Assembly (NCBI GenBank): GCA_963663365.2
Contig: CAXXIH010000004.1
Coordinates: 806,001-870,000 of the forward strand
Length of the DNA: 64,000 nucleotides
Direction: 5' to 3'
Source: G963663365 sp963663365
GTDB taxonomy: Bacteria > Hinthialibacterota > Hinthialibacteria > Hinthialibacterales > G963663365
Each line of letters starts with the position of its first letter. The first letter of the stretch is position 1. The translations under genes were made by a program, and so were the position numbers. The notes below the pieces were generated by a model. That model worked only from the letters and a program-made list of their open reading frames with translations, made no database searches and was not told the DNA's origin. Below, one piece after another: positions 18,132 to 26,922 of the stretch.

Positions 18132-19031
18132 ATGGCTCACATTTACGTCGTCGGCAGCGCCAACATCGATCTCAATATGCGTATCACGCGTCTACCCAAT
18201 CCGGGTGAGACCTTGCACGGTATCGCATTTGACCGTGCGTTGGGTGGCAAGGGAGCCAATCAAGCCGTATGCGCGGCCCGGCTCGGCGGTTCAGTCACTT
18301 TTGTGGCCGCTGTAGGCAATGATTCATTTGCCGATGAGTGCTTGAACGCTTATGCCCAAGAGGGGATTGATATCTCTCTTATCGTCCGCCGCAACACCAG
18401 CACCGGCGTTGCTTTGATAACAGTGGCCGATGATGGGGCAAACACCATCGTGTTGCATGCCGGCGCGAATGGACTTCTGGCTGCGTCTGATTTGGAACCT
18501 CTGCGTGAGCGCCTTCAGCCGGGTGATCTCCTTCTTTTGCAGTTAGAAGTCCCCTTAGAAACCGTCAAACAGGCTGTGCGCCTCGGAGCCGAATGCGGCG
18601 CCCGGGTAATTTTAGATCCCGCGCCTGCCGCCCCCCTGCCTGTCGATACGCTTGAAAAACTTTTCGCCATTCTGCCCAACGAACATGAAGCCCGTACGCT
18701 CAATCCGATGATCGGCGGCCTCAATGAGCTTGCCGAGGCTTTGCGTGGAACAGGGATTGGGCATGTGCTGATCACCGCTGGTGAGAATGGTGTTATTTGG
18801 GCCAATGGCGGCAGGACGCATACATTCCCTGCATATCAGGCGGAGGCCATCGATACTGTGGCTGCGGGCGATGCCTTCGCTGGAGCGTTTGCCGTTGCCT
18901 TGGCTGAAGGCTGGGAAATGGAAGATGCCATCGACTTCGGTCAGCGGGCCGCCGCGATTTCCGTAAGCCGTGTAGGGGCGCAACCATCTATGCCCACGCG
19001 TTCCGAAGTAGACAGTTTTCCCGCACCATAG
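18132..19031 (+). CDS. rbsK: ribokinase (PfkB family)
   Basis: The 299-residue protein has both PfkB signatures: GGKGANQAVCAARLGG near residue 40 and DTVAAGDAFAGAF near 247, where the Asp of GD is the catalytic base. The start VVGSANIDLNMRI and the LPNEHEA segment are typical of ribokinase, which phosphorylates ribose at O5. DTxAAGD, rather than DTxGAGD, is the form found in E. coli RbsK. It begins 40 bases after the CpoB-like gene. With an exported nucleoside hydrolase elsewhere in the window, ribose salvage from nucleosides is plausible. A related sugar kinase specificity cannot be excluded. Confidence 0.9.
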   Translation: MAHIYVVGSANIDLNMRITRLPNPGETLHGIAFDRALGGKGANQAVCAARLGGSVTFVAAVGNDSFADECLNAYAQEGIDISLIVRRNTSTGVALITVADDGANTIVLHAGANGLLAASDLEPLRERLQPGDLLLLQLEVPLETVKQAVRLGAECGARVILDPAPAAPLPVDTLEKLFAILPNEHEARTLNPMIGGLNELAEALRGTGIGHVLITAGENGVIWANGGRTHTFPAYQAEAIDTVAAGDAFAGAFAVALAEGWEMEDAIDFGQRAAAISVSRVGAQPSMPTRSEVDSFPAP

Positions 19032-19370
19032 CTCGCCTCCCGTCCCGTGACCGGGCAAGATCCCGCCAAGCCGGGGTTGATTGTGACCGCCAGGCGCTTA
19101 TAAGTAATCCCTGGAAATGCTTGTGACGCTTTGATCAGGCCGGGAGGGCGAGGCTCCTGCCGAGCCGCCGTTCTTAGATGGATTTCCCATCCCAGGTCTG
19201 TTTTGAAAACAACCATAGGTATTTCCAAATTTGAATTAAAATCGAAAAATCCCGTCTGTATGACTGTTTATTGTGGGTAACATAAGTTTTCCCATCGCAA
19301 GCTCGACATTGGGAAAACCTGTTGAACCCATCCCAGCTCTGCACTCGGATTAACATTAGAAAGCCGTCTC
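19032..19370. repeat. 339-base gap with inverted repeat modules, upstream of cysS
   Basis: Bases 19034-19077 are the reverse complement of the GGCGGGATCNTGCCCGGTCACGG module, and 19140-19172 is a GGGAGGGCGAGGCTCC-GCCGAGCCGCC module like 34675-34702. The right third has the hairpin listed next. Confidence 0.6.
19286..19318 (+). promoter_or_regulatory. 9-bp perfect hairpin in the cysS leader
   Basis: Arms GTTTTCCCA (19286-19294) and TGGGAAAAC (19310-19318) flank a 15-base loop, 53 bases before the cysS start. There is no T-run, so it is not a plain terminator, and I see none of the T-box landmarks. It could be a leader structure or part of a promoter region. Confidence 0.35.
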
Positions 19371-20771
19371 ATGACATTGCATTTCACAAATACAATGGGC
19401 CACCGTTTAGAGCCCTTTCAATCGATCGAACCGGGTAAGGCCGGTCTTTATACTTGTGGACCGACGGTCTACGACTTCGCCCATATCGGCAACTTCCGCG
19501 CCTATATGTTTGAGGATGTCTTACGCCGTTACCTCGAACTTTCCGGTTTTGAAGTCAACCATGTAATGAACCTAACCGATGTCGAAGACAAGACCATCAT
19601 GGCCGCAAACAAGGCCGGAGTGACCATCTTCGAACATGCCGATAAATACATCCACGCCTTTTTTGAAGACCTCGACACATTGGGCATTGCCCGGGCAAAT
19701 GTTTATCCCAAGGCTACCGATCACATCCCTGAGATGATCGAGATCATCAAACAGCTCGAAGAAAAGGGACACACTTACGAATCGGAAGGCTCTCTCTATT
19801 ACCGCATCACGAGTTTCGATGGATATGGCAAACTCTCAGGCCTGACACTGGACCACCTCCAATCCGGCGCGCGTGTCGATTCCGATGAATATGAAAAAGA
19901 AGACGCCCGCGACTTCGTGCTCTGGAAAGGTTGGAAAGAGGGTGAGCCCAAATGGGAATCCCCATGGGGGCCGGGACGTCCGGGCTGGCATATCGAATGT
20001 TCGGCCATGTCCTCTAAGTTCTTGGGTCCGCATTTTGATATCCATTGCGGCGGCGAAGACAACATCTTCCCCCACCACGAAAACGAAATCGCCCAAAGTG
20101 AAGCCGCCAACGGCTGCACCTTCGTCAACTACTGGCTGCACTGCCGTCATTTGATGGTAGATGGCGAAAAGATGTCCAAATCCAAGGGCAACTTTTACAC
20201 ATTGCGTCAATTATTGGAAAAGGGCTACAAACCCCGAGCCATACGTTATTTATTGCTCTCCGCGCACTACCGCCAACCGTTGAATTTGACTCTGGAGGGC
20301 ATCACCGCCGCCGACCAGACCGTCCGGCGTCTATTGGACTTCCAAACCCGTTTGAAAGAAGCGTCCATGTCCGGTCCCGAAGGTGATCCTGTGCCCGAAA
20401 TCAAAACATTGGTTCAAGGCCTTGAAGATGGTTTCAAAAAGCACATGGATAACGATTTGGATATGCCTCAGGCTCTGGCCGTCGTGTTCGAGACAGTCCG
20501 CGATGTTAACCGGCATGGTGATACCACCGGTTTGAACCGGGGCGATGCCGCGCTTGTGCTACAGGCACTGCAAAAAATCGACAGCGTTCTCAATGTCCTA
20601 ACTCAAGAAGAAGCCGTGCTTGATGAACAGATTGAGGCTTTGATCCGGGAACGGCTCGATGCCCGCAAAAACAAGAACTACGCGCGGGCCGATGAAATCC
20701 GCGACAGTCTAAAAGCCCAAGGTATTATTCTTGAAGATCATGCCGGAGGCACCCGCTGGAAGCGCGAATAG
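19371..20771 (+). CDS. cysS: cysteinyl-tRNA synthetase
   Basis: A 466-residue class I synthetase that charges tRNA-Cys. TCGPTVYDFAHIGNFRAY holds the first zinc Cys and the HIGH-type HIGN motif. GWHIECSAMS, then HCGGEDNIFPHHENEIAQ, supply the other zinc ligands, and EKMSKSKGNF is the KMSKS loop. The C-terminal helical domain ends with ARADEIRDSLKAQGIILED, typical of CysS. Length is normal. No strong ribosome site precedes the ATG, but the N-terminal LHFTNTMGH fits the family start. Confidence 0.97.
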   Translation: MTLHFTNTMGHRLEPFQSIEPGKAGLYTCGPTVYDFAHIGNFRAYMFEDVLRRYLELSGFEVNHVMNLTDVEDKTIMAANKAGVTIFEHADKYIHAFFEDLDTLGIARANVYPKATDHIPEMIEIIKQLEEKGHTYESEGSLYYRITSFDGYGKLSGLTLDHLQSGARVDSDEYEKEDARDFVLWKGWKEGEPKWESPWGPGRPGWHIECSAMSSKFLGPHFDIHCGGEDNIFPHHENEIAQSEAANGCTFVNYWLHCRHLMVDGEKMSKSKGNFYTLRQLLEKGYKPRAIRYLLLSAHYRQPLNLTLEGITAADQTVRRLLDFQTRLKEASMSGPEGDPVPEIKTLVQGLEDGFKKHMDNDLDMPQALAVVFETVRDVNRHGDTTGLNRGDAALVLQALQKIDSVLNVLTQEEAVLDEQIEALIRERLDARKNKNYARADEIRDSLKAQGIILEDHAGGTRWKRE

Positions 20772-20811
20772 GCGTAAAGCACACAAGGCCGGGAAAAACT
20801 GCTTTGCAGAT

Positions 20812-21738
20812 TCAACGCGCACTGCGCGATGACACAAGGTTCCCCTTCTTGTCATAGACATAGTTACGCCGTGAAACCAAACGGCCTTCCGAATCGAACA
20901 TCGCCTCGGATGTTTTTTGGCCCCTTGTGTTGAAGGTATAAGTCTTCCGGTAGCTCACCTTGCCGAAGGCGTTGCTCATGGTCTCTTGTGTGCGGTTTCC
21001 CCGGGTATCGTAGGTGTACTGGTAACGTTCCCGCAGCACGCCTTTAGAGTTGTAGGTGGCTTTCTCCGTTATATTCTTACGGTTGTCGTGTTTATACCGG
21101 GTACATTCTAAAAGCGAGCCATCGGAGCCGTAACTCGCTTCTTGGCTTAGGTTGCGGCGGCCGTCAAAGGTGTACTGGTTGCGCTGCACAAGCTGGTTTT
21201 GTGCATCCGTTGTAAGCATTTGAACCAGATCCCCTTTGTTGTCGTACACACACTTCGTATCGAAGGCGATTTTGCCGTCCGCTGAATAACTCCGGATTCG
21301 CTCGATCTCTCCCCGCCGGTCATAATTGTACTGTGTCCTTTGAGCAACATTCATATCCTGGCTGAGAACGACTTCGCCTGTAATACGATGGTTTCGGTCA
21401 TATTCATAACGCATATGCCCGGCGACTCCGCCATTATCATCCATCCATACTTCTTCAATCGGCAATCCCCGGTTGTCGTAACGAAGTGTGGATGCAGCAA
21501 AGTCCCCCGCCTTACGTGCGGTCTCTTTGGGTGCGTCCGGTTGCGATGCCGTGGTCGCAGGTTGAGGAGTATCTTCGCCGGGAGCGGCTTTCGCAGCCGG
21601 CAGGGTTGCCGGATGCAGATTCTTTACCGACTCTCGCACAAACTGACGTTGCCATACGTCTTCAGGATCCGAAGCATGCGCCAGGCTGCCATAAACAAGG
21701 CCCAAGATTACAATGATTGTTGCCGTTAGGTTGCGCAT
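20812..21738 (-). CDS. exported YD/RHS-like repeat protein
   Basis: A signal peptide (residues 1-22, ending HASD) is followed by a Pro/Ala/Thr linker and then eight or so tandem units of about 27 residues, each reading roughly Y-x-YD-x-x-G-x-x-x-E-x-x-x-x-x-x-G-x-L. Examples are RYEYDRNHRITGEVV, YTYDTRGNRTQETM and YVYDKKGNLVSSRS. Such units build the beta-sheet cocoon of RHS/YD proteins and MORN-like surface proteins. Here there is no toxin tip and the protein is short (308 aa), so it is more likely a structural or binding protein of the periplasm. AAGGAG precedes the start. Confidence 0.75.
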   Translation of the reverse strand: MRNLTATIIVILGLVYGSLAHASDPEDVWQRQFVRESVKNLHPATLPAAKAAPGEDTPQPATTASQPDAPKETARKAGDFAASTLRYDNRGLPIEEVWMDDNGGVAGHMRYEYDRNHRITGEVVLSQDMNVAQRTQYNYDRRGEIERIRSYSADGKIAFDTKCVYDNKGDLVQMLTTDAQNQLVQRNQYTFDGRRNLSQEASYGSDGSLLECTRYKHDNRKNITEKATYNSKGVLRERYQYTYDTRGNRTQETMSNAFGKVSYRKTYTFNTRGQKTSEAMFDSEGRLVSRRNYVYDKKGNLVSSRSAR

Positions 21739-22048
21739 CGTCTTACTCCTTGCCGTACCGAATGCTCAATCTTTTGATGGATCGAACGTTTTAGAGACAT
21801 GCCTGTGGCACGGCCTTACATACTGAATTGTATGTGTGGTGGAAAAAGCGTCAACCAAAACCGGGTAAGGCCGCAACGTTTGGCGCTATAAGCCGGGACA
21901 ACTAATGCCGGTTGGACCCCTCACGGAATGGTTAATCGCTGGTGCATAGCCCGCTCGCATACTATCATTCGAATATACCGGGTATTCAAAAGTAAGCCGT
22001 CCGTTTCGCTTTGTGGGATACCGTGATGTGAGTTGTTGAGATTCAAAG
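21739..22048. other. 310-base divergent intergenic region
   Basis: Separates the YD-repeat gene from the protein kinase gene and should hold both promoters. No repeat module is present. A TGGCACG at 21808 recalls half of a sigma54 site, but the second half is missing. Confidence 0.35.
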
Positions 22049-22795
22049 ATGAGCCAAAAAGTGAAGTCCGCCAAAACGGACACCATTGATATATTCGATT
22101 TGCAGCCTGGGCGTATCTTAGCCGGAAAATACGATGTCCTTCGCCTTCTGGGCCGGGGGTGGCAGGGCGAGGTCTATTTGATTCGCGAACGAAGCACTAA
22201 CATCGAACGAGCCGCGAAACTCTTTTTCCCGCATCGCAATCCCAAAGACCGCACTTCGACCGCCGATGCAAAAAAACTCCACAGACTGCGCGACTGTTCC
22301 ATTCTGATTCAGTACCACACCCAAGAAAAAATTCGCTTCCGCAAAATGGATATCACGTGTCTCGTTTCCGAATATGTGGAAGGAGAATTGTTGAGCGAGT
22401 TTTTACGAAAGCAGACCGGCAAACGAATCCATTATTATGAAGGTTTGAATCTGCTTTATAGCCTGGCCAAGGGGATTGAAGAGATTCATGGCCTGGGCGA
22501 ATACCATGGCGATTTGCACTCTGACAATATCATCGTCAGACGTTTGGGGATTGGCTACGAAGTTAAACTTTTGGATATCTTTCATTGGTGGGGAGCCAAA
22601 CGTGAAAACATTCAAGAAGACGTCTTTGATCTGATCCGTGTTTTTTACGATGCAATTGGTGGGCGCAGGTGGTATGCGAAGCATCCCCGGCAAATCAAAG
22701 CTATCTGTTGCGGGCTCAAACGATCGCTTATCGCCAAAAAATTCAAAAACGCCGCACAACTCCGCAAATACCTCGAAACCATGACCTGGGAATAA
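22049..22795 (+). CDS. Ser/Thr protein kinase-like protein
   Basis: A compact 248-residue kinase fold: glycine loop LLGRGWQGEVYL (34-44), ATP-binding Lys57 in AAKLF, catalytic loop YHGDLHSDNII (Asp155, Asn160) and the metal-binding Asp176 in KLLDIFHW. The usual HRD and DFG are replaced by HGD and LDI, as in several bacterial kinase lineages such as those of Planctomycetes. There is no membrane segment or sensor domain. The Gly-rich loop suggests it is active. No partner phosphatase or substrate gene is adjacent. Confidence 0.83.
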   Translation: MSQKVKSAKTDTIDIFDLQPGRILAGKYDVLRLLGRGWQGEVYLIRERSTNIERAAKLFFPHRNPKDRTSTADAKKLHRLRDCSILIQYHTQEKIRFRKMDITCLVSEYVEGELLSEFLRKQTGKRIHYYEGLNLLYSLAKGIEEIHGLGEYHGDLHSDNIIVRRLGIGYEVKLLDIFHWWGAKRENIQEDVFDLIRVFYDAIGGRRWYAKHPRQIKAICCGLKRSLIAKKFKNAAQLRKYLETMTWE

Positions 22796-22952
22796 AACAC
22801 TCTTCAAACTTCAGAAAATCCCCGCCATCCACCAACTCCCTCAAACACCCACACCAAGTTGTTGGGTGAAATGATGCAAGAGGCTGTATCAAATTTTGCT
22901 AATCGTAAAATCTCTCCTGCTATCCACTATCTCTTTAAATGGAACACACCAA

Positions 22953-23061
22953 GCACCGTAGGTGCGCAATGCAATAGCCGGCTTAGCCTGAGACGGTCGA
23001 AGACCGGCGATGGCGTAAGCCGGGGTAGAATGTTCTTTTAAATCATGAGCGCTGTAAGCGC
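22953..23061 (+). repeat. composite covarying hairpin element, copy 2
   Basis: Small hairpin GCACC-GTA-GGTGC at 22953-22965. The large hairpin has outer arms CCGGCTT (22978-22984) and AAGCCGG (23017-23023) and an inner stem GGTC-GAA-GACC at 22995-23005. A second small hairpin GCGCT-GTA-AGCGC lies at 23049-23061. The linker AAAATCCC seen in other copies is replaced by AGAATGTTCTTTTAAATC. Confidence 0.72.
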
Positions 23062-23126
23062 GCAAGAAAAAGTACTTCTGTATCGGCGCGCAGGGTGCCA
23101 ACCAACCAACTTTTTCGAATATCCTT

Positions 23127-23175
23127 CGAAATCGTGAGCCGTTAGGCAACTTGCCCACCGGGGTACCCGGGCGTG
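23127..23175 (+). repeat. GAAATCGTGAGCC...GGGGTACCCGGGCGTG module, second copy
   Basis: Nearly identical to 4559-4606 and again placed within 40 bases of the 3' end of a minus-strand gene. Confidence 0.7.
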
Positions 23176-23209
23176 CCCTTCATGGCTTCTCGTGCTTTCG
23201 TGATTCAAA

Positions 23210-26200
23210 TCATTGTTTATGTTTTCCCAATTCCAAACACATTTCCGCAATCTTCTCGCGGGCTTCTTCAAGACGGCGTTCGGCTTCTTCATAGACAGGT
23301 ACGCCATCCGGAGTGAGCGGCGTTCTGCGTCCGGTATTGAGCAAAACATCGGTAATTTCCAGCGGCAATTCCGCAAGCAACTGCTCGGCTTTTTGCACCG
23401 TGGTATTGTTTCCGCCCCGCTTTTTGGCGTCTTGGATCATTTCACGCAATAGCCACAGGCGTTCGTAATCTTGGATACCTTCCCGTGCGGTTTCCCACCG
23501 TTTGCTGCTGACCGGTACATCGCCCGGCCCCCGGTAAACGGTACGGAAGAAATCGCCGACATCGTTCGGCCCATCCCAGTTATCGGGATGATCGAAGTTA
23601 TAGCACCACCATCCCACGCCGGTCATACCGAGATTCCATGCATTCCAAAACCGCCAGCGATACATCCCAAAACATGACAGCGTCTTGGCCCGCCCGGCGG
23701 CATCGTAGTACCAAAGTTCTTTGCCGTATTTATGGGCGGCGGGAACGATTTCCGGCAGACGTTCCAGCAATTCATCAGAGGGACACCAAATATCGATTAA
23801 CCCGGCAAACATATCGATGGTTTCTTGTGTGGTCCCGCTGGTTGGATCCGTATAAATCAAAATATTAGGATCCGCCTCGCGAACCACTTTGGCGACTTTC
23901 ACAAGGTTAATTGTGCTACTTGCATAGGGAGTCGACGGTTCATCATAGGGATAAAGCGCCCAATCATCGTAATCGAGCCCTAGTTCTTTCATGTGCGCCA
24001 CCCATTTATGCAGAAAATCAATAAACTCAGCCCGCCAGGTCTCCGATGGAAAATCTTTGATTTGACCTTGCGGCCCGAGATAAAGCAGCATGGCATGCGG
24101 CGCAAGGCGTTTGAGCTGTTGATCATGCTCGGTGAAATCCAACTCCCCCGTATATTTCCCATCCGCATCGGTCAGTGCTTTAGGAGGCCTGTTAAATAGA
24201 ATCGTGACGCCATGTTCGACAAGGTCCTGCAATGCCGCATCGTTATCCGTTCCCAGACGTCCACCTGAGTACGACCACTGGCAAAATCGCAATGGACGCG
24301 GACGGGGCATTTCCAAATCGTAGACTTTGAGTTCAATGGGGATTTGCCGTTCCGTGGGATCCGGCTCCAGGCTGCGCAGACGCAGATTGCAGACATAGTC
24401 TCCCGCCTCAAGCCCGTTCGTATTTACCGTAATCCACAGTTGCTCGGTTTGTAGCGGTGAAATCGCCAACAGACCCGCCGAATCCAATTCCGGCAACGCA
24501 TCCGCTATCTGTTTCCGGCGTATGGTGGGTACTGTCACCGCATGACGGAATTGAAGATGGTCCAAGGCCCACGCTTCTTTTTTATCATCCAGATTCCCAT
24601 CAATCACACGAACTTCGAGTGTCTTGGCCGAAAGATTGGTCAGGTTCAGGGCTATCGAACCATACTCACCCTGGCACAACGACAGCGCCAGCTTTTCGGT
24701 GCAGTCCTGCGGCGAGGGCAGAGTCTGAACACGGTCAAAATACGCCCAGGGACAAAAATCCCATGCGATGAAACTCCCCTCAGGAGCCAGCGCTGAACCG
24801 GCCAGGGCCAACGCGCGCAGACGCGATGCATCTTCACGGAGTGAACACAGAACATCGAGGCGGTTCGCATCTTTCGATTTTTTCAATTGCTGAAGCGTAC
24901 CCCGCATAGCAAGCAGGCGTTTATTAAAATTAGCTGCCGCCAACTCATTCGAATCAGCCCACTGTTTCAGCGCTTCTTCTGTTTCATCAAAAAGGACATC
25001 ATCCAAATAATCTTCGTCGCTACGAAATCCTTTGTATTTTAAAGTTTCTTCGTTTTCAAAAAGGATTTCCAAAGAGTCGGCGTCAATGACTTTTTGATTG
25101 ACTTTGTAGGTCCCCTTCTTGTCTGTGGTAAATGCAAACACCGCTCTTTCTTGCGTATTACGTACATGTTTGAGAGTACGTACAACCACGCCACGCGGTT
25201 GAATAAGCTCCACCATAAACACAAGGCGTTTGGATTCGGGATTTTGGATATTGAATCTCCAGGTATTGGTTCCGCTTAAAAGTTGGAGAGGATCCACAGG
25301 CGAGACTTTAAGACTCGTGGTTACTTTTTGTTGTTTCGGCAGCGGCGCGGGTGCAAACGTTTTTCCTTTGACAATAGTCCCGCAATTGGCGCGGTTTCCG
25401 GAAAAGATAAGGTGGTTCCGCGGATCCTCTTTGAATGGCACATTCAGTTCGGTCCAAACCATGGCCCCCCCGCCATGCATTCCGCCGGGTGAAGTCACCA
25501 GAACTTCCAGCATGCCATCCCCGTCCAGATCCCCGGCCAAGGGTGTGGCATGAGCTCTGGCAGCCAACCGGAATTCCTGAAGTTCGGTTCCATCGGCATC
25601 GAGGACATGAAGATCCTGCTGAATGGAATACAACAAAATTTCCATATCCGGATCCGCATCCAGATTGACCACAATAGGCGAACTATAAATAAAACTATGA
25701 TGGTATTCTTTCTGCCACAGATACCCATTATCGCTGTAGCATTTTACTTCCCCGCCTTTATTACCGAATATGATTTCGTCTTTGCCATCGCCATTCAAAT
25801 CGGTTCCCGTAATGGCGCTGTTGACATGCAGATGCACATTGTCCTCAAGCACGATTCGATGGCTTTGCGGATCGATACGATAAAGATGGTGCAATCCACC
25901 CCCCAGGAAAATTTCCGGCGTATTGTCCCCATCGGTATCGGCGAGTATGGGCGTGCTATTGGGAAAGAGATCGGTCGGACATTCGATATCCCAAAGCCAG
26001 CTGCCATCCGCTCCCAAGGCATAGATATGCCGGTCATGAGAAGCCGTGATAATTTCTTGACCGGGACGATCATATAAATCCGCCACTAAAACCGGCCCCA
26101 TTTGAGTGCCGTCTCCGCCAAATTGCCATTGCAGCTCTCCCTCTGCATTAAAACACGACATCACACCGTTGGTATCTCCAACCAAGATTTCCGGCTCATC

Positions 26201-26626
26201 ATCGCCATCCAAATCTGCAATAGCCGGACATGAATCGGCCAAAACTCCTGATGTGACCGTCGCCGTCCATAGGGGCTTTCCATCGGCATCCAGCGCCACG
26301 ATATTTCCCACGCCATCGGCCGCCACGATGTCATCCAAACCATCGCCATCTAGATCCCCAACCGCCGGGGCCGCACTTACCGGCGGAGTCATTTTGTATT
26401 CCCATACACGTTCGCCTTTTTGATCGAGGCGGACCACCCCCACATCGCCCTCGCTTACAATGATGCCCGTCACAGCTCCCGTTTTTTGATCGATCAAGGC
26501 ATTCGCAGCCGAAAAGCCTCCTTCTCCTTTCTTTTCCCAAATTGTCTCGTGTTTCAGTTCGGCCCATGCCGGGACAGTTAGCGCAATTAAAAAGATAAGG
26601 CTGGCGATCAGTCGGTTTTGCATCAT
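23210..26626 (-). CDS. very large exported FG-GAP/beta-propeller protein with DUF4091 (GH123-like) domain
   Basis: A 1138-residue protein with a signal peptide (MMQNRLIASLIFLIALTVPAWA). Residues 25-400 contain at least six FG-GAP/VCBS-type units with calcium loops such as GDLDGDGLDDIVAAD and ADLDGDDEPEILVGD. A helical and beta middle region follows, and from about 760 a DUF4091-type TIM-barrel module related to GH123, with the DDWALYPYDEPSTP strand carrying the expected acidic pair. The start at 26626 is set by GGAGAGG six bases upstream; longer frames lack a signal peptide. It probably acts at the cell surface on glycans containing N-acetylhexosamine, but DUF4091 activity is not firmly known. 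Confidence 0.82.
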   Translation of the reverse strand: MMQNRLIASLIFLIALTVPAWAELKHETIWEKKGEGGFSAANALIDQKTGAVTGIIVSEGDVGVVRLDQKGERVWEYKMTPPVSAAPAVGDLDGDGLDDIVAADGVGNIVALDADGKPLWTATVTSGVLADSCPAIADLDGDDEPEILVGDTNGVMSCFNAEGELQWQFGGDGTQMGPVLVADLYDRPGQEIITASHDRHIYALGADGSWLWDIECPTDLFPNSTPILADTDGDNTPEIFLGGGLHHLYRIDPQSHRIVLEDNVHLHVNSAITGTDLNGDGKDEIIFGNKGGEVKCYSDNGYLWQKEYHHSFIYSSPIVVNLDADPDMEILLYSIQQDLHVLDADGTELQEFRLAARAHATPLAGDLDGDGMLEVLVTSPGGMHGGGAMVWTELNVPFKEDPRNHLIFSGNRANCGTIVKGKTFAPAPLPKQQKVTTSLKVSPVDPLQLLSGTNTWRFNIQNPESKRLVFMVELIQPRGVVVRTLKHVRNTQERAVFAFTTDKKGTYKVNQKVIDADSLEILFENEETLKYKGFRSDEDYLDDVLFDETEEALKQWADSNELAAANFNKRLLAMRGTLQQLKKSKDANRLDVLCSLREDASRLRALALAGSALAPEGSFIAWDFCPWAYFDRVQTLPSPQDCTEKLALSLCQGEYGSIALNLTNLSAKTLEVRVIDGNLDDKKEAWALDHLQFRHAVTVPTIRRKQIADALPELDSAGLLAISPLQTEQLWITVNTNGLEAGDYVCNLRLRSLEPDPTERQIPIELKVYDLEMPRPRPLRFCQWSYSGGRLGTDNDAALQDLVEHGVTILFNRPPKALTDADGKYTGELDFTEHDQQLKRLAPHAMLLYLGPQGQIKDFPSETWRAEFIDFLHKWVAHMKELGLDYDDWALYPYDEPSTPYASSTINLVKVAKVVREADPNILIYTDPTSGTTQETIDMFAGLIDIWCPSDELLERLPEIVPAAHKYGKELWYYDAAGRAKTLSCFGMYRWRFWNAWNLGMTGVGWWCYNFDHPDNWDGPNDVGDFFRTVYRGPGDVPVSSKRWETAREGIQDYERLWLLREMIQDAKKRGGNNTTVQKAEQLLAELPLEITDVLLNTGRRTPLTPDGVPVYEEAERRLEEAREKIAEMCLELGKHKQ

Positions 26627-26922
26627 GTTCATCCTCTCCGCCGTTGTTGAAGGCCCGGTATAGGCAGCGCATCTGCAAGGATTCATGCAGAAATACATGA
26701 ATGATCCGGCTCCCGGCCTCAATCGGAAATTACAGATTAGCACACTGCCAAAGAGACTTTGCGGGGCAAATTGAGAAACTGTTAACCAAGTGAATAGGTC
26801 GGCATACATTCCTTTTGGGCTTTGGGTTCTTTAAGGTTTACCAATTCATGGCTTGAGTCATGGATTTTGCGGATACGCATATTTCGCAATAAGCTCAAGA
26901 AAACGAGCGGATTGTAACGACT
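26627..26922. other. divergent promoter region
   Basis: A 296-base region between the DUF4091 gene and ktrB, free of the repeat modules common elsewhere. It should hold both promoters; none can be picked with confidence. Confidence 0.35.

Larger units (their letters stand above)
22796..23209. other. 414-base repeat-filled gap
   Basis: Lies between convergent genes. It opens with CCCGCCATCCACCAACTCCCTC, contains a degraded copy of the GATGCAAGAGGC segment, the composite hairpin element, a GCAGGGTGC module and the 48-base module at 23127-23175. No gene. Confidence 0.6.

Noticed and set aside
19174..19356. 60-codon minus-strand frame upstream of cysS
   Set aside because: Overlaps the likely cysS leader and has no start signal; two QSWDGF/QTWDGK-like strings come from a short DNA repeat.
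19032..19370. T-box riboswitch in front of cysS
   Set aside because: A stem is present but no T-box sequence or terminator/antiterminator pair can be seen.
21800..21830. TGGCACGGCCTTAC as a sigma54 promoter
   Set aside because: The GG-N10-GC second half is absent.
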